Shown: positions 9,022 to 18,304 of the stretch, piece after piece | How the letters are laid out: the number at the start of each line of letters is the position of its first letter | Position numbering within the stretch: the first letter of the stretch is position 1 | Assembly (NCBI RefSeq): GCF_001507645.1 | Contig: NZ_CP013909.1 | Coordinates: 682,001-746,000, forward strand | Reading direction: 5' to 3' | DNA: 64,000 bases | Source: Hymenobacter sedentarius | GTDB lineage: Bacteria; Bacteroidota; Bacteroidia; Cytophagales; Hymenobacteraceae | The notes under the pieces: model-generated | Databases searched by the model: none | What the model saw: only the letters and a program-made list of their open reading frames with translations | What the model was told of the DNA's origin: nothing | Position numbers and translations under genes: made by a program

Positions 9022-9311
9022 CCCGTTTTCAACTCGAGGAACGGCTCCATTTCCTTGGAAATAATTTGCCGCTTGCTTCGTACATTAGACTTATTAAATA
9101 AAATTTAGGCCTTCGGGCAACCTGCAGCGGGTGGAAGCCGAGTGGTTTTTGAAGCGGGCAAGCAACGTTGGGCCGCTTCGGGCACTCTCTCTATTTGAAA
9201 TGCGGCGCCGCCTTCCGGGCGGAGTCAGCAGCGGGTTCAACCCGGCACGGTGCTTGTTTTTATCAACTCAATCAACGCACTTTATCTGCCAACACTTTTT
9301 CTGCTATTGTC
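9022..9311. other. Intergenic region before the cupredoxin gene
   Basis: This 290-bp stretch, A+T-richer than its neighbours in places (around 9061-9112 and 9257-9311), shows no convincing gene, RNA or terminator. Reading frames through it lack coding character. Confidence 0.6.
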
Positions 9312-9959
9312 ATGAAACTCTTTACTCGTTCGGTGGCGGCGCTGGCCCTCATGGCCCTGACGCTCGTGCCGTCATTGGCAGCCAACATCACCATTCAGGT
9401 GGGCGACAACTTCTACCGCGGGCCGGGCAATACGACTGGCTCCAGTGACATCCGCACCATCAACGTAGGCGACGTGGTGACCTGGACCTACGTGGGCCAG
9501 CTCAGCCACCCCACGGCGTCGGATAACGGCGCCTGGGCCACCTTCCCCATGGACGCCGCCAACAAAACGAAGTCCATCACCTTCACCACGGCCGGCGAAT
9601 TCCCCTACCACTGCACCGTGCACGGTGCGCCGCGGGTGGGCATGTTCGGCGTTCTCACGGTGGTGGCCGCGCCCACGGCCACGCTCAATGCGCACGCGGC
9701 GGGCATCACCGTCAACGTGTACCCCAACCCCAGCCACGGCCAGATAACCGTGCAGCTCAACCAGAAGCCCGGCGCCGACTACAAGCTGCGCCTGAGCAAC
9801 ATCATCGGCCAGGAAATCCGCACCATCGCCCTCAAGCCGGAGCTAACCGCCGCCGGCCTGCCCCTAGACCTGAGCGACCTGCACGCCGGCATGTACTTGT
9901 ACAGCCTGCTGGTAGACGGCAAGGTGGTGACCACCAGGCGCCTCGTCTTGCAGAATTGA
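9312..9959 (+). CDS. Secreted cupredoxin (plastocyanin-like) with type IX sorting domain
   Basis: This 215-aa protein has three parts. A signal peptide (MKLFTRSVAALALMALTLVPSLAA) comes first. A blue-copper domain of about 105 residues has a plausible type-1 copper set: His in GQLSHPTASD, then Cys, His and Met in YHCTVHGAPRVGMFG. A C-terminal Por-type sorting domain begins VNVYPNPSHG and ends RRLVLQN. The last part targets proteins for export and surface anchoring by the type IX system. The role is probably electron transfer at the cell surface or outside, though the partner is unknown. The frame is open further upstream, but the signal peptide fixes the start. The stop codon lies inside a TTGAGCTAAA motif. 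Confidence 0.9.
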   Translation: MKLFTRSVAALALMALTLVPSLAANITIQVGDNFYRGPGNTTGSSDIRTINVGDVVTWTYVGQLSHPTASDNGAWATFPMDAANKTKSITFTTAGEFPYHCTVHGAPRVGMFGVLTVVAAPTATLNAHAAGITVNVYPNPSHGQITVQLNQKPGADYKLRLSNIIGQEIRTIALKPELTAAGLPLDLSDLHAGMYLYSLLVDGKVVTTRRLVLQN

Positions 9960-9985
9960 GCTAAAATTCTTCTGATTGAATTACC

Positions 9986-10010
9986 GAAAAGCAGCCTCTG
10001 GCTGCTTTTC
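9986..10010 (+). terminator. Hairpin terminator after the cupredoxin gene
   Basis: The perfect stem GAAAAGCAGCC / GGCTGCTTTTC has a three-base loop and is followed by a T-containing tail. Confidence 0.75.
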
Positions 10011-10226
10011 GTGTTTGTAAGCCACAAGGCCGCGTTTCGCCCCCTGCTCGGGCCGCCCGCCGCACGCCCGGACCAGGCATTGATTTGCCGGCAAACATGA
10101 GCCCGAAGCTTTATGCAACTGCAACGTTGCAATGCCTACTTTTGACCTTTAGCTGCTTTCCTAACTTTCGTTTCCCGACCCTCGCCTGCTGCGTTGGCCA
10201 CTGGGGCCTGCGCTCTATACGATTCT

Positions 10227-13200
10227 ATGCGTTCCTTCAAAAGCCTGAATAACCTTGTCGGCTGGCTCGTCTTTGCCATTGCTGCCGTCACGTACCTGCT
10301 CACCCTGGAGCCCACCGCTTCGTTCTGGGACTGTGGCGAGTTCATTGCCTGCTCCTACAAGCTGCTGGTGCCCCACCCCCCCGGGGCACCCACCTTCCTG
10401 CTGCTGGGCCGCCTGATGTCGCTGTTCTCGTTTGGCGACGTGACCAAGGTCGCGGTGCTCATCAACGCCCTGTCGGGGCTGAGCAGCGCCTTCACGGTCC
10501 TGTTTCTCTTTTGGATAATCACCCGCATGGCCCGCAAGCTGGTGCTGCGCGAGGCCGTGGCCAACAGCGCCCTGGCGGCCGAGGCCATCGAGCCGTCGCG
10601 CTACCAGACCTTCCTCATCCTGAGCGCGGGCGTGGTGGGCGCCCTGGCCTTCACTTTCTCCGATTCGTTCTGGTTCAATGCCGTGGAAGGCGAGGTGTAC
10701 GCCATGTCGGCGCTGTGCACGGCGGCCGTGGTCTGGATAATGCTGAAGTGGGAAGCCCACGCCGACGAGCCCGACTCGGACAAGTGGCTCATCCTCATTG
10801 CCTACGTTATCGGCCTGAGCATCGGCGTGCACTTGCTCAACCTGCTAACCCTGCCCGCCTTGGGCTTTATCTACTACTACCGCCGCACCCAAAACCCGAC
10901 CGTAAAGGGCGGCATTATCGTGATGGTGGTGAGCATGATTATCGTGGGCTCCATTCTGGTGGGCATCATTCCCGGGCTGCCCACCCTGGCCGGCAACTTC
11001 GAGGTGTTTTTTGTCAACACCGTCGGCCTGCCGTTCAACGCCGGCCTGTTTATTTTTCTGCTGGTCTTCGCGGGGCTGATTTACTTCGGCTTCCGGCTGT
11101 CGTTTCAGCGCCGCAGCCAGCTGCTGAACACGGCCATGTTGTGCTTTGTGTTCATCTTGATTGGCTACTCGAGCTACCTCATCGTGCCGATTCGCAGCTC
11201 GTTTAAGCCCACCATCAACGAAAACGACCCCGAGGACGTGCTTTCCTTCGTGAGCTACCTCAAACGCGAGCAGTACGGCTCGCGGCCCCTGCTCTACGGT
11301 CCGCACCTCTTTGCCCAGCCCGACCACTACGAGGAAGGCGCGCCGCGCTACGCCCGCGACCCCAAAACCAGCACCTACAAGGAAATCCTGCCCCGCCAGC
11401 AGGAGCCCGGCTACCGCGACGAGGACAAGATGCTGCTGCCGCGCATTTACAGCTACGAGCCCGACCAGATTGCCAACTACAAGAAGTGGGTGGACCTGCA
11501 GGACGGCGTGAAGCCCACCATGGGCCAGAACCTAGCCTTCCTGTTTCGCTACCAGATGGGCCACATGTTCTGGCGCTACTTCATGTGGAATTACGTGGGC
11601 CGCGAGTCCGACGTGCAGCAGGCCGGCGTGGTCACGCCCTTTAGCCCCAGCGCCAAGAGCCTGCCGCCGCGCATCGGCGAGAGCCCGGCCCACAACAACT
11701 TCCTGGCCCTGCCCCTGATTCTGGGGCTGATTGGGCTGTTTTTCCAGAGCCGCCGCAACAGCAAAGACGCCTGGGTCACGGGCCTGCTGTTCCTGATGAC
11801 CGGCCTGGCCATCGTGTTCTACCTCAACCAGCCGCCGCGCGAGCCGCGCGAACGCGACTACACCTTCACCGGCGCCACGTTTGCCTTTGCCATCTGGATT
11901 GGGCTGGGCGTACTCGGCCTGGCCGACTTGTTTGGCAAAGTGGTGAAGGCCGACGGCCTGCGCGCCGGCCTGGCCCTGGCGGTGGGCCTGCTGGTGCCCG
12001 GCATCATGGCCGCCCAGGGCTGGGACGACCACGACCGCAGCGGCCGCTACAACTCGGTAGATTCGGCGAAGAACCTGCTCAACTCCTGCGCGCCGAATGC
12101 CATCCTGTTCACCAACGGCGACAACGACACCTTCCCGCTCTGGTACGCCCAGGAGGTGGAAGGCGTACGCACCGACGTGCGCGTGGCCGTGCTCAGCTAC
12201 CTGAACACCGACTGGTACATCGCCCAGATGAAGCGCCGATCCTACAAATCGGCACCGTTCCCCATCAGCATGGGCGAAAAGGCCTATGCGCAGGGCACCA
12301 ACGACATGCTGCCCTACGCCGCGAACCCCGCCGTGCAGAGCGTCAACCTGAAGGAGTTCATCCAACTAGTGGCCGACAACAACCCCCTGCTGCAGGTGCA
12401 GTACCAGGAAGGCGGCCTGGGCATGATGTCGTTCCCGACCCCGAACTTCTACCTGCCCGTGGATACGGCGGCCGTCAAGAAGCTCGGCATCATCCCCAAA
12501 GACCGGGAGAACCAGCTGGTGTCGCGCATGGACTGGAGCATGGGCAAGCGCGCCATCGAGAAGAAAAACCTGGTGATTCTTGACATGATTGCCACCAACA
12601 ACTGGCAGCGCCCCATCTACTTCAGCAGCACCGTGGCCCCGAGCGACTACATGAACCTGCAGCCCTACTTCCAGCTCGAAGGCATGGCCTACCGCCTGCT
12701 CCCGCTGAAAGACCCCAAGTACGACCCCCGCAGCGGCGAAGAAGGCTTCGTAGAAAAGGACATCACCTACCAGCACCTGCTAAAGGATTTCCAGTACCGC
12801 GGCCTGCAGAACCCGCACATTTTCTACGACGAGAACAACTTGCGCTTCCCGGCCAACTACCGCGACAAGTTTGCCCGCCTCTCAACGGCTTACCTCTCCG
12901 ATGGCAACGTGGCCAAAGCCAAGGAAGTAGCCGACAAGTGCCTGGAGCTGATGCCCGACAACGCCATCCCTTACGACTACTACTCGCCGCAGCTGGTACC
13001 CGCGCTCATCGCCGGCGGCGAGAAAAAGAAAGCCGACGAGCTGCTCGACACCATGACGCGCCGCTCGGAGCAAATGCTGGCCTACTACGCCACCAAGCCC
13101 GACGCCAGCCTCTTCGAGGACGACCAGCGCGGCTACCTGCTTAGTCTGCAAAGCGTGTATCGCGCCGCCGAGCTCAGCGGCGACAAAGCCCGCAGCGAAA

Positions 13201-13238
13201 AGGCCATTGGGCTGATGAACCAGTACTACCCGCGCTAG
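10227..13238 (+). CDS. DUF2723 / glycosyltransferase family 117 membrane protein
   Basis: This 1003-aa polytopic inner-membrane protein is of the Bacteroidota DUF2723 family, which resembles protein O-mannosyltransferases. The hallmark N-terminal loop WDCGEFIACSYKL and PHPPGAPTF follows TM1. About a dozen hydrophobic segments span residues 10-600. The C-terminal third is soluble, with TPR-like helices (KEVADKCLELMPDNAIPYDY). I chose the ATG at 10227 (MRSFKSLNNL) rather than the in-frame TTG at 10194. Presumed role: transfer of a sugar from a lipid carrier to secreted proteins on the periplasmic side. This is a family-level inference and no acceptor is indicated. A TAnnTTTG-like box (TACTTTTG, 10137-10144) lies upstream without a matching -33 element. 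Confidence 0.85.
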   Translation: MRSFKSLNNLVGWLVFAIAAVTYLLTLEPTASFWDCGEFIACSYKLLVPHPPGAPTFLLLGRLMSLFSFGDVTKVAVLINALSGLSSAFTVLFLFWIITRMARKLVLREAVANSALAAEAIEPSRYQTFLILSAGVVGALAFTFSDSFWFNAVEGEVYAMSALCTAAVVWIMLKWEAHADEPDSDKWLILIAYVIGLSIGVHLLNLLTLPALGFIYYYRRTQNPTVKGGIIVMVVSMIIVGSILVGIIPGLPTLAGNFEVFFVNTVGLPFNAGLFIFLLVFAGLIYFGFRLSFQRRSQLLNTAMLCFVFILIGYSSYLIVPIRSSFKPTINENDPEDVLSFVSYLKREQYGSRPLLYGPHLFAQPDHYEEGAPRYARDPKTSTYKEILPRQQEPGYRDEDKMLLPRIYSYEPDQIANYKKWVDLQDGVKPTMGQNLAFLFRYQMGHMFWRYFMWNYVGRESDVQQAGVVTPFSPSAKSLPPRIGESPAHNNFLALPLILGLIGLFFQSRRNSKDAWVTGLLFLMTGLAIVFYLNQPPREPRERDYTFTGATFAFAIWIGLGVLGLADLFGKVVKADGLRAGLALAVGLLVPGIMAAQGWDDHDRSGRYNSVDSAKNLLNSCAPNAILFTNGDNDTFPLWYAQEVEGVRTDVRVAVLSYLNTDWYIAQMKRRSYKSAPFPISMGEKAYAQGTNDMLPYAANPAVQSVNLKEFIQLVADNNPLLQVQYQEGGLGMMSFPTPNFYLPVDTAAVKKLGIIPKDRENQLVSRMDWSMGKRAIEKKNLVILDMIATNNWQRPIYFSSTVAPSDYMNLQPYFQLEGMAYRLLPLKDPKYDPRSGEEGFVEKDITYQHLLKDFQYRGLQNPHIFYDENNLRFPANYRDKFARLSTAYLSDGNVAKAKEVADKCLELMPDNAIPYDYYSPQLVPALIAGGEKKKADELLDTMTRRSEQMLAYYATKPDASLFEDDQRGYLLSLQSVYRAAELSGDKARSEKAIGLMNQYYPR

Positions 13239-13260
13239 TTCGGCAGCCCAACTGCACCGG

Positions 13261-13295
13261 AAAGGCCGGCCCGCACCCTGCGGGCCGGCCTTTTT
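13261..13295 (+). terminator. Strong terminator of the GT117 gene
   Basis: A perfect 15-bp G+C-rich stem beginning AAAGGCCGGCC has a three-base loop followed by TTTTT. Confidence 0.92.
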
Positions 13296-13307
13296 GCATA
13301 CTAATAC

Positions 13308-13525
13308 GCAAGCTGGCATACGCAAGCTGGCCGTGGTCTAAGCGCAGCGACGACTACGCGCCTCAGGTAACGGCGAGTTTGCAACTCGCCGTGCGAACTG
13401 GGGCAGGCCGTGCATGACTTTGTCTTGAATGGCTACTCATGGGCGAGTTACAAACTCGCCCCACGACCGGCATGCAGTCGTCGCTGCGCTTAGACTAAGG
13501 CCAGCCTATGACCAGCTTAGGGAAA
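13308..13525. repeat. Cloverleaf-like nested inverted repeat
   Basis: Outer arms 13329-13355 and 13476-13502 pair (TCTAAGCGCAGCGACGACT with AGTCGTCGCTGCGCTTAGA), and AAGCTGG-containing flanks extend the match. Inside lie two independent hairpins: GGCGAGTT TGC AACTCGCC (13372-13390) and GGGCGAGTT ACA AACTCGCCC (13441-13461). The whole could fold as a three-way structure. No gene lies in this 320-bp gap. Confidence 0.85.
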
Positions 13526-13614
13526 AGCACCGTTCGTGAGGACATTCTGCATTTTAACCAACATTTCCTGTTCCCTGAAAAGGACTTTGTATTTCCGTAT
13601 TCGTAGTCCTCATT

Positions 13615-14889
13615 ATGCTTGCTTATTCGCGCTACTGGCTCTGCCTAGCCTGGCTGCTACTGCTCCACTGTGCCTTCGCCCCCCTGGCCCAGCATCCCGA
13701 CTTCGCTGGCCTCTACCGCGACGGCCCCCACCTCGACGTGGACACCCGCCGGGAAGGCGACAGCCTGCGCTTCTACCTGAGCTTACCCACCCCCGCTCGC
13801 CTGGGCCCGGGCCATCCGCTGCGCCTGGCCGTGTGGCCCAGCTACGAAGCCCGGCAGCCGCTGTGGCAAGACAGCATTCCTCGCCGCCAGCAGCACCCGT
13901 GGCCCACGGCTGCTGGCACCCGGCTTACTTTCTGTGTGCCCGCAGGCCGCGTGCCCACCGGAACAATAGTGGAGCTGCGCACTACACCTGTTGATACCAA
14001 AGACGACTACCAGGACCCCACTACCACCGCTTGGCTCCACCTGAGCGAAGCCCAGCTTGCGCGCCCGTTTGTACTCACCGATTCGGTTGGGCTGCCCCTG
14101 CTGCGCCGCTACGTGCGGGCCGGCGAAGCCTTTGGCGTGGATAGCTACGGCCTATACCAGCCCGTGCGCTGGAAACGCTACGAGGTAATGCCGGTAGCCG
14201 CCCTGCCGCCCATGACCAACCCCGCCGCCATGCCGGCCGGCCCGCGCGTGCTGCCCGTGCTCGACTCCGCCGAAGCCCGTCCCGGCGAGTCATTGCGCTT
14301 TGCGACGCCGGGCCTCTACGCCCTGCACGTGGGGGCCACCGGCAGTGCTCCCGGCCGCACACTGGCCGTAATGGTGGCCGCCAACAACTACCCCGCCCTC
14401 ACTACAGCCGCCGAGCTAATTGAGCCACTGCGCTACCTCACCACCAGCCAGGAGCGCAAGCGCCTCACCGAGTCACCGGACCCCAAACGCGCCGTGGACA
14501 AGTTCTGGCTGGACATTGCCCAGGGCAACCAAACGCTGGGCAAAGACCTGATACGCCGCTACTACGGCCGCGTGACGGCTGCCAACCACCTCTTCGCCGC
14601 CCACAAAGCCGGCTGGCTCACCGACCGCGGCCTGCTTTACATCGTGCTGGGTCCGCCGCCCAGCGTGCGACGCCTCTTTAATGGCGAGGAACGGTGGTTT
14701 TATCCCGAGGGCAGCCTGGGCGGCGGACCGATAAGCTACACCTTCCGCCCCCGGCCTAGTACCTTTGCACCTGATTACTACGAATTGGTGCGCCGGCCCG
14801 AGTACGAATTGCTCTGGTATGCCGCCGTTGAAAAATGGAGAACCCCACCGACCGCCCTGACCGGCCCGAACGTCCCAACCGACCGGTAG
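13615..14889 (+). CDS. GWxTD domain-containing protein
   Basis: This 424-aa protein of a family common in Bacteroidota has the namesake motif in AHKAGWLTDRGLLYIVLG near residue 335, followed by the usual GPPPSVRRLFNGEERWFY segment. An N-terminal hydrophobic stretch (YWLCLAWLLLLHCAFAPLAQ) is a signal peptide, so the protein is exported. The biochemical role of the family is not established. The 3' end overlaps the start of rlmB by 55 bp in another frame, so the two are probably co-transcribed. Confidence 0.85.
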   Translation: MLAYSRYWLCLAWLLLLHCAFAPLAQHPDFAGLYRDGPHLDVDTRREGDSLRFYLSLPTPARLGPGHPLRLAVWPSYEARQPLWQDSIPRRQQHPWPTAAGTRLTFCVPAGRVPTGTIVELRTTPVDTKDDYQDPTTTAWLHLSEAQLARPFVLTDSVGLPLLRRYVRAGEAFGVDSYGLYQPVRWKRYEVMPVAALPPMTNPAAMPAGPRVLPVLDSAEARPGESLRFATPGLYALHVGATGSAPGRTLAVMVAANNYPALTTAAELIEPLRYLTTSQERKRLTESPDPKRAVDKFWLDIAQGNQTLGKDLIRRYYGRVTAANHLFAAHKAGWLTDRGLLYIVLGPPPSVRRLFNGEERWFYPEGSLGGGPISYTFRPRPSTFAPDYYELVRRPEYELLWYAAVEKWRTPPTALTGPNVPTDR

Positions 14890-15887
14890 CCGGCCGCCGC
14901 TTCTACGATGGTGCCAACCGGCCCGTCACCCCCAAGCAGTTCCGCCCCGACCGCGGCGGCAGCGAGTTTGACGACCGCCCCGCCCGCCCCCGTGGCCGTG
15001 GAGGCAGCGACAACCGCGACGAAGCCGCCGGCGACCGCACCGGCCGCTCCGACCGCGGCGAATCCCGCCCGCCCTTCCGCGAGCGCAACGGCGAAGGCTC
15101 GAATGACCGCCCCCGCTACGAAAACCGCCCTGCTGCCGACCGCAGCATCGACATGCTATTTGGCCTGCGCCCCATTCTGGAAGCGCTGAGTGCCGGCCGC
15201 ACCCTGGAGAAAATCTTCCTGCTGCGCGGCACCAAAAACAGCCTCGTAGCCGATATCTCGGCCGCGGCCCGAGCCGCCGGCATTCCGGTGCAGTTGGTGC
15301 CCAGCGAGAAGCTTGACGGCCTCACCCGCAAGAACCACCAGGGCGCAGTCGCCTTTGTGTCGCCGATTGACTACGCCCCGCTCGACAGCATTGTCTCCGG
15401 CTTGTTTGAGGAAGGCAAAGTTCCCTTCCTGCTGCTGCTCGACCGCATCACCGACGTGCGCAACTTCGGCGCCATTGCCCGCACGGCCGAGTGCCTGGGT
15501 GTGCAGGCCATTGTGGTGCCCGGCCGCGGCGCGGCCCAAATCAACGGCGACGCCCTGAAAACGTCCGCCGGCGCCTTGAACATCCTACCTGTCTGCCGTG
15601 AAAACAACCTGCAGGAAACCATCAAGTATCTCCAGCAATCGGGCGTGACGGTAGTGGCCTGTACCGAGAAAGCCGACGAAGCCGTAGGCAGCGCCGAGGT
15701 AGATTTCACCGGCCCCGTAGCCGTGCTCATGGGCTCGGAAGAAGACGGTATCTCGCCGGAACTGCTGCGCTTGGCCGATGTAAAGCTGAAAGTGCCCATG
15801 GCCGGCCAAATCCAGTCTCTGAACGTGAGCGTGGCCGCTGGCATCATGCTGTTTGAGGTGGCACGCCAGCGTGTGAACGCGGCGTAG
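14835..15887 (+). CDS. rlmB: 23S rRNA (guanosine-2'-O)-methyltransferase RlmB (SpoU family)
   Basis: This 350-aa SPOUT methyltransferase modifies G2251-equivalent of 23S rRNA in the peptidyl-transferase P loop. Residues 1-105 form an Arg/Asp/Pro-rich, probably disordered extension. The substrate-binding domain begins at DMLFGLRPILEALSAGRTL. The three SpoU motifs are present: DRITDVRNFGAIARTAE, GSEEDGIS and QSLNVSVAAGIMLFE. The ATG at 14835 lies within the upstream GWxTD gene; a shorter start at Met107 (15153) would give only the core enzyme. A TACCTTTG box at 14760-14767 resembles a Bacteroidota -7 element but has no clear -33 partner. Confidence 0.9.
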   Translation: MENPTDRPDRPERPNRPVAGRRFYDGANRPVTPKQFRPDRGGSEFDDRPARPRGRGGSDNRDEAAGDRTGRSDRGESRPPFRERNGEGSNDRPRYENRPAADRSIDMLFGLRPILEALSAGRTLEKIFLLRGTKNSLVADISAAARAAGIPVQLVPSEKLDGLTRKNHQGAVAFVSPIDYAPLDSIVSGLFEEGKVPFLLLLDRITDVRNFGAIARTAECLGVQAIVVPGRGAAQINGDALKTSAGALNILPVCRENNLQETIKYLQQSGVTVVACTEKADEAVGSAEVDFTGPVAVLMGSEEDGISPELLRLADVKLKVPMAGQIQSLNVSVAAGIMLFEVARQRVNAA

Positions 15888-15903
15888 CCGTGCTGACTCG
15901 CTA

Positions 15904-16096
15904 GTCATTGCGAGCGGAGCGAAGCAATCCATCTTGGTCTCATCGACCAGCGCTGATATGTGATAAGCCAGTTCTTTTCTGATTACGCGATTTCTCAAAA
16001 AAAGCCCCGACTCATTGTTGAGCCGGGGCTTTTCACATTATTAAGTTGGTCGCTGAGACCAGGACGGATTGCTTCGTCGTGCCTCCTCGCAATGAC
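15904..16096. repeat. GTCATTGCGAG inverted repeat enclosing a terminator
   Basis: The left arm 15904-15951 (GTCATTGCGAGCGGAGCGAA...) pairs with the right arm 16047-16096 (reverse complement begins GTCATTGCGAGGAGGCACGA). A bidirectional terminator sits in the centre. This is a second palindrome family, distinct in sequence from the GTCATGCnGAGC family. Confidence 0.85.
15997..16033. terminator. Bidirectional terminator between rlmB and the guanylyltransferase gene
   Basis: The stem AAAAGCCCCG / CGGGGCTTTT extends inward through CTCA / TGAG, with A- and T-runs on either side. It serves the convergent genes on both strands. Confidence 0.88.
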
Positions 16097-16102
16097 AGGC
16101 GG

Positions 16103-17185
16103 CTAGTTATACCCCGCGCCCTTCTTGGCTTTCACGTCCGCTACGAATTCCTTCACGCGCTGCTCTTCGCTGCGCTTGCAAATCAGCAGCACGTTGTCGT
16201 ACTCGGCCACGATGTAATCTTCCAGCCCCTGCACGACGACCAGGCGCTCCGGCGGGGTCTTGATGACGCAGCCGGTGGTATCGTAGAGCAGCACGTCGCC
16301 GTTAATCATATTACCGTGCTCGTCGTGGTGGCCGATGCGATGCAGCGAGTCCCAGGTGCCCACGTCGCTCCAGCCAAAATCCGCCGGCAAAACATACACG
16401 TTGTCGGCCTTTTCCATCACCCCGTAGTCGATGCTGATGTTGCGGCAGCGCGAATACGCCTGGCTGATAAAGTCTTCTTCCTGGGCCGTGCCCAATTTGT
16501 CAGCTCCTTCTTCAAATACCTCGGCAATGTCGCTCAGGTAGTGGTGGAAGGCCCCGATGATGACATCGGCGCGCCACACAAACAGCCCAGAATTCCAAAG
16601 GAAATCACCGCTCTCCACAAACATGCGGGCCAGCTCCAGGTTCGGCTTTTCGGTGAAGGTTTTGACCTTGTGCAGTTGGCCGCCGGGCAGCGACTGCTCG
16701 TCCATGTACTGGATGTAGCCGTAGCCCGTGTCGGGCCGCGAGGGCTGAATGCCGAGGGTGATGAGTACGTCGTTGGCGCGGGCTGCTTCCACGGCCAGGC
16801 GCATGAGCCGACGGAACTCGTCTTCGCGCAGCACGGCGTGGTCGGCCGGCGTCACGATGATGGTGGCCTGCGGGTCGCGCTTGGCAATGCGGTAGCTGGC
16901 GTAGGCAATGCAGGGGGCCGTGTTGCGGCCAATGGGCTCGCCCAGAATCTGGTCGGCAGGCAGCTCCGGCAGGTGCTCCTGCACCAGCTGCGTGTAGTCG
17001 CGGTTGGTCACAACGAACACGTTTTCGGGCGGGCAGATGCCGGCAAACCGGTCGACGGTAAGCTGGAGCATGGACCGCCCAACGCCTAAAACATCATGAA
17101 ATTGCTTGGGGTGGCTGGTGCGGCTAAAAGGCCAGAACCGGCTGCCAATGCCGCCGGCCATTACAACGAGATAAGTAGAATTCAT
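16103..17185 (-). CDS. manC: Mannose-1-phosphate guanylyltransferase
   Basis: This 360-aa nucleotidyltransferase makes GDP-mannose from mannose-1-phosphate and GTP for surface glycans. The N-terminal signature VMAGGIGSRFWPFSRTSHPKQF, the middle LGIQPSRPDTGYGYIQ and the conserved FTEKP with FLWNSGLFVW are all present. Length matches the single-domain form; there is no fused phosphomannose isomerase. It is upstream of nothing else on its strand, and kdsD lies about 100 bp further along in the same direction. Confidence 0.93.
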   Translation of the reverse strand: MNSTYLVVMAGGIGSRFWPFSRTSHPKQFHDVLGVGRSMLQLTVDRFAGICPPENVFVVTNRDYTQLVQEHLPELPADQILGEPIGRNTAPCIAYASYRIAKRDPQATIIVTPADHAVLREDEFRRLMRLAVEAARANDVLITLGIQPSRPDTGYGYIQYMDEQSLPGGQLHKVKTFTEKPNLELARMFVESGDFLWNSGLFVWRADVIIGAFHHYLSDIAEVFEEGADKLGTAQEEDFISQAYSRCRNISIDYGVMEKADNVYVLPADFGWSDVGTWDSLHRIGHHDEHGNMINGDVLLYDTTGCVIKTPPERLVVVQGLEDYIVAEYDNVLLICKRSEEQRVKEFVADVKAKKGAGYN

Positions 17186-17287
17186 TAAAACAAAGGTAAG
17201 GGGTAGTGGAATCCGCAGCCCGCTAGCGAGAGCGCGAAGCTTCAGCTCAACAATGTCGCCCAGCGGGGTGCCAGGCCCCAGCGCCTG

Positions 17288-18304
17288 TTACACCAGTCCT
17301 TCGCGCAGCAAATCGTGCAAGTGAATAAAGCCGGCAAACTGCCCCTCTTCCGTCACGACCAGCTGCGTGATGTTGCGCTGCTGCATGCGGGCCAGGGCTT
17401 CGGCCGCGAAGTCTTCGACGTCTATAGTGGCCGGGCTGGGGGTGAGGATGTCGCGGGCCTTCAGGCTTTCCAGGTCGGAGAAGCTGCCGAGCATGCGGCG
17501 CAAGTCGCCGTCGGTAATGATGCCGGCGAGCTGGCCGGCGGCAGTAAGTACAGCGGTGGCGCCGAGGCGCTTGCCGGAAATCTCCAGCAGCACGTCTTTT
17601 AGGGGCGCGTCGTCGACTACCTGGGGCCGCTGGTTTTGGCGGCTCAAGTCGCCTACTTTCAGGTAGAGGCGCTTGCCGAGGGTGCCGCCGGGGTGCAGGC
17701 GCGCAAAGTCGGCAGCGGTGAACTGGCGGCTTTCCAACAGGCACACGGCCAGCGCGTCGCCCAGGGCCAGGGCGGCGGTGGTGCTGGTGGTGGGGGCCAG
17801 GTTGTTGGGGCAGGCTTCTTTTAGCACGGGGGCGTGCAGGATAAAATTGGCCTGCTGGCCCAGGTAAGAGTCGGCGTTGCTCACCAGGGCCGCCAGCGGC
17901 ACGCCCTTGCGGCGCAACAGTGGCACCAGCACCTTGATTTCGGGCGTGTCGCCACTTTTGCTGATGGCCACCACAAAGTCTTCGGGTTGAATCATGCCCA
18001 GGTCGCCGTGAATGGCATCGGCGGCGTGCATGAACAGGGCGGGCGTGCCGGTGCTGTTGAGCGTAGCCACGATTTTGCCGGCGATGTGGGCGCTTTTACC
18101 AATACCCGTGACCACCACGCGGCCTTTCAGCTGCAGAATGGCCTGCACGCAGTTCACAAAATCGGGCGTGGCCGAGAGCGCTGCGGCGACGTCGTGGAGG
18201 GCTGCGGCCTCCTCATGGAGCACCTGGCGGGCAATGGCCAGCACGTCGGCAGCGAGGGGGGCAGCGCCAGTAGCGGTGAGGTTAGCGGGTTGGGAAGCGG
18301 ACAT
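17288..18304 (-). CDS. kdsD: Arabinose-5-phosphate isomerase (KpsF/GutQ/KdsD family)
   Basis: This 338-aa enzyme interconverts ribulose-5-P and arabinose-5-P, the first step towards KDO of the LPS core. The order is an N-terminal SIS domain (RVVVTGIGKSAHIAGKIVATL, AISKSGDTPEIKVLV, PTTSTTAALALGDALAV) then two CBS domains (MLGSFSDLESLKARDIL..., ARMQQRNITQLVV). I chose the ATG at 18304 (MSASQPANLT). The frame continues upstream to 18382, but that part looks non-coding. It is divergent from recQ and close to manC, both consistent with envelope polysaccharide work. Confidence 0.92.
   Translation of the reverse strand: MSASQPANLTATGAAPLAADVLAIARQVLHEEAAALHDVAAALSATPDFVNCVQAILQLKGRVVVTGIGKSAHIAGKIVATLNSTGTPALFMHAADAIHGDLGMIQPEDFVVAISKSGDTPEIKVLVPLLRRKGVPLAALVSNADSYLGQQANFILHAPVLKEACPNNLAPTTSTTAALALGDALAVCLLESRQFTAADFARLHPGGTLGKRLYLKVGDLSRQNQRPQVVDDAPLKDVLLEISGKRLGATAVLTAAGQLAGIITDGDLRRMLGSFSDLESLKARDILTPSPATIDVEDFAAEALARMQQRNITQLVVTEEGQFAGFIHLHDLLREGLV

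Noticed and set aside
10136..10345. 69-aa minus-strand frame across the GT117 start
   Set aside because: It overlaps the conserved N-terminus of the GT117 protein in antisense and has no support of its own.
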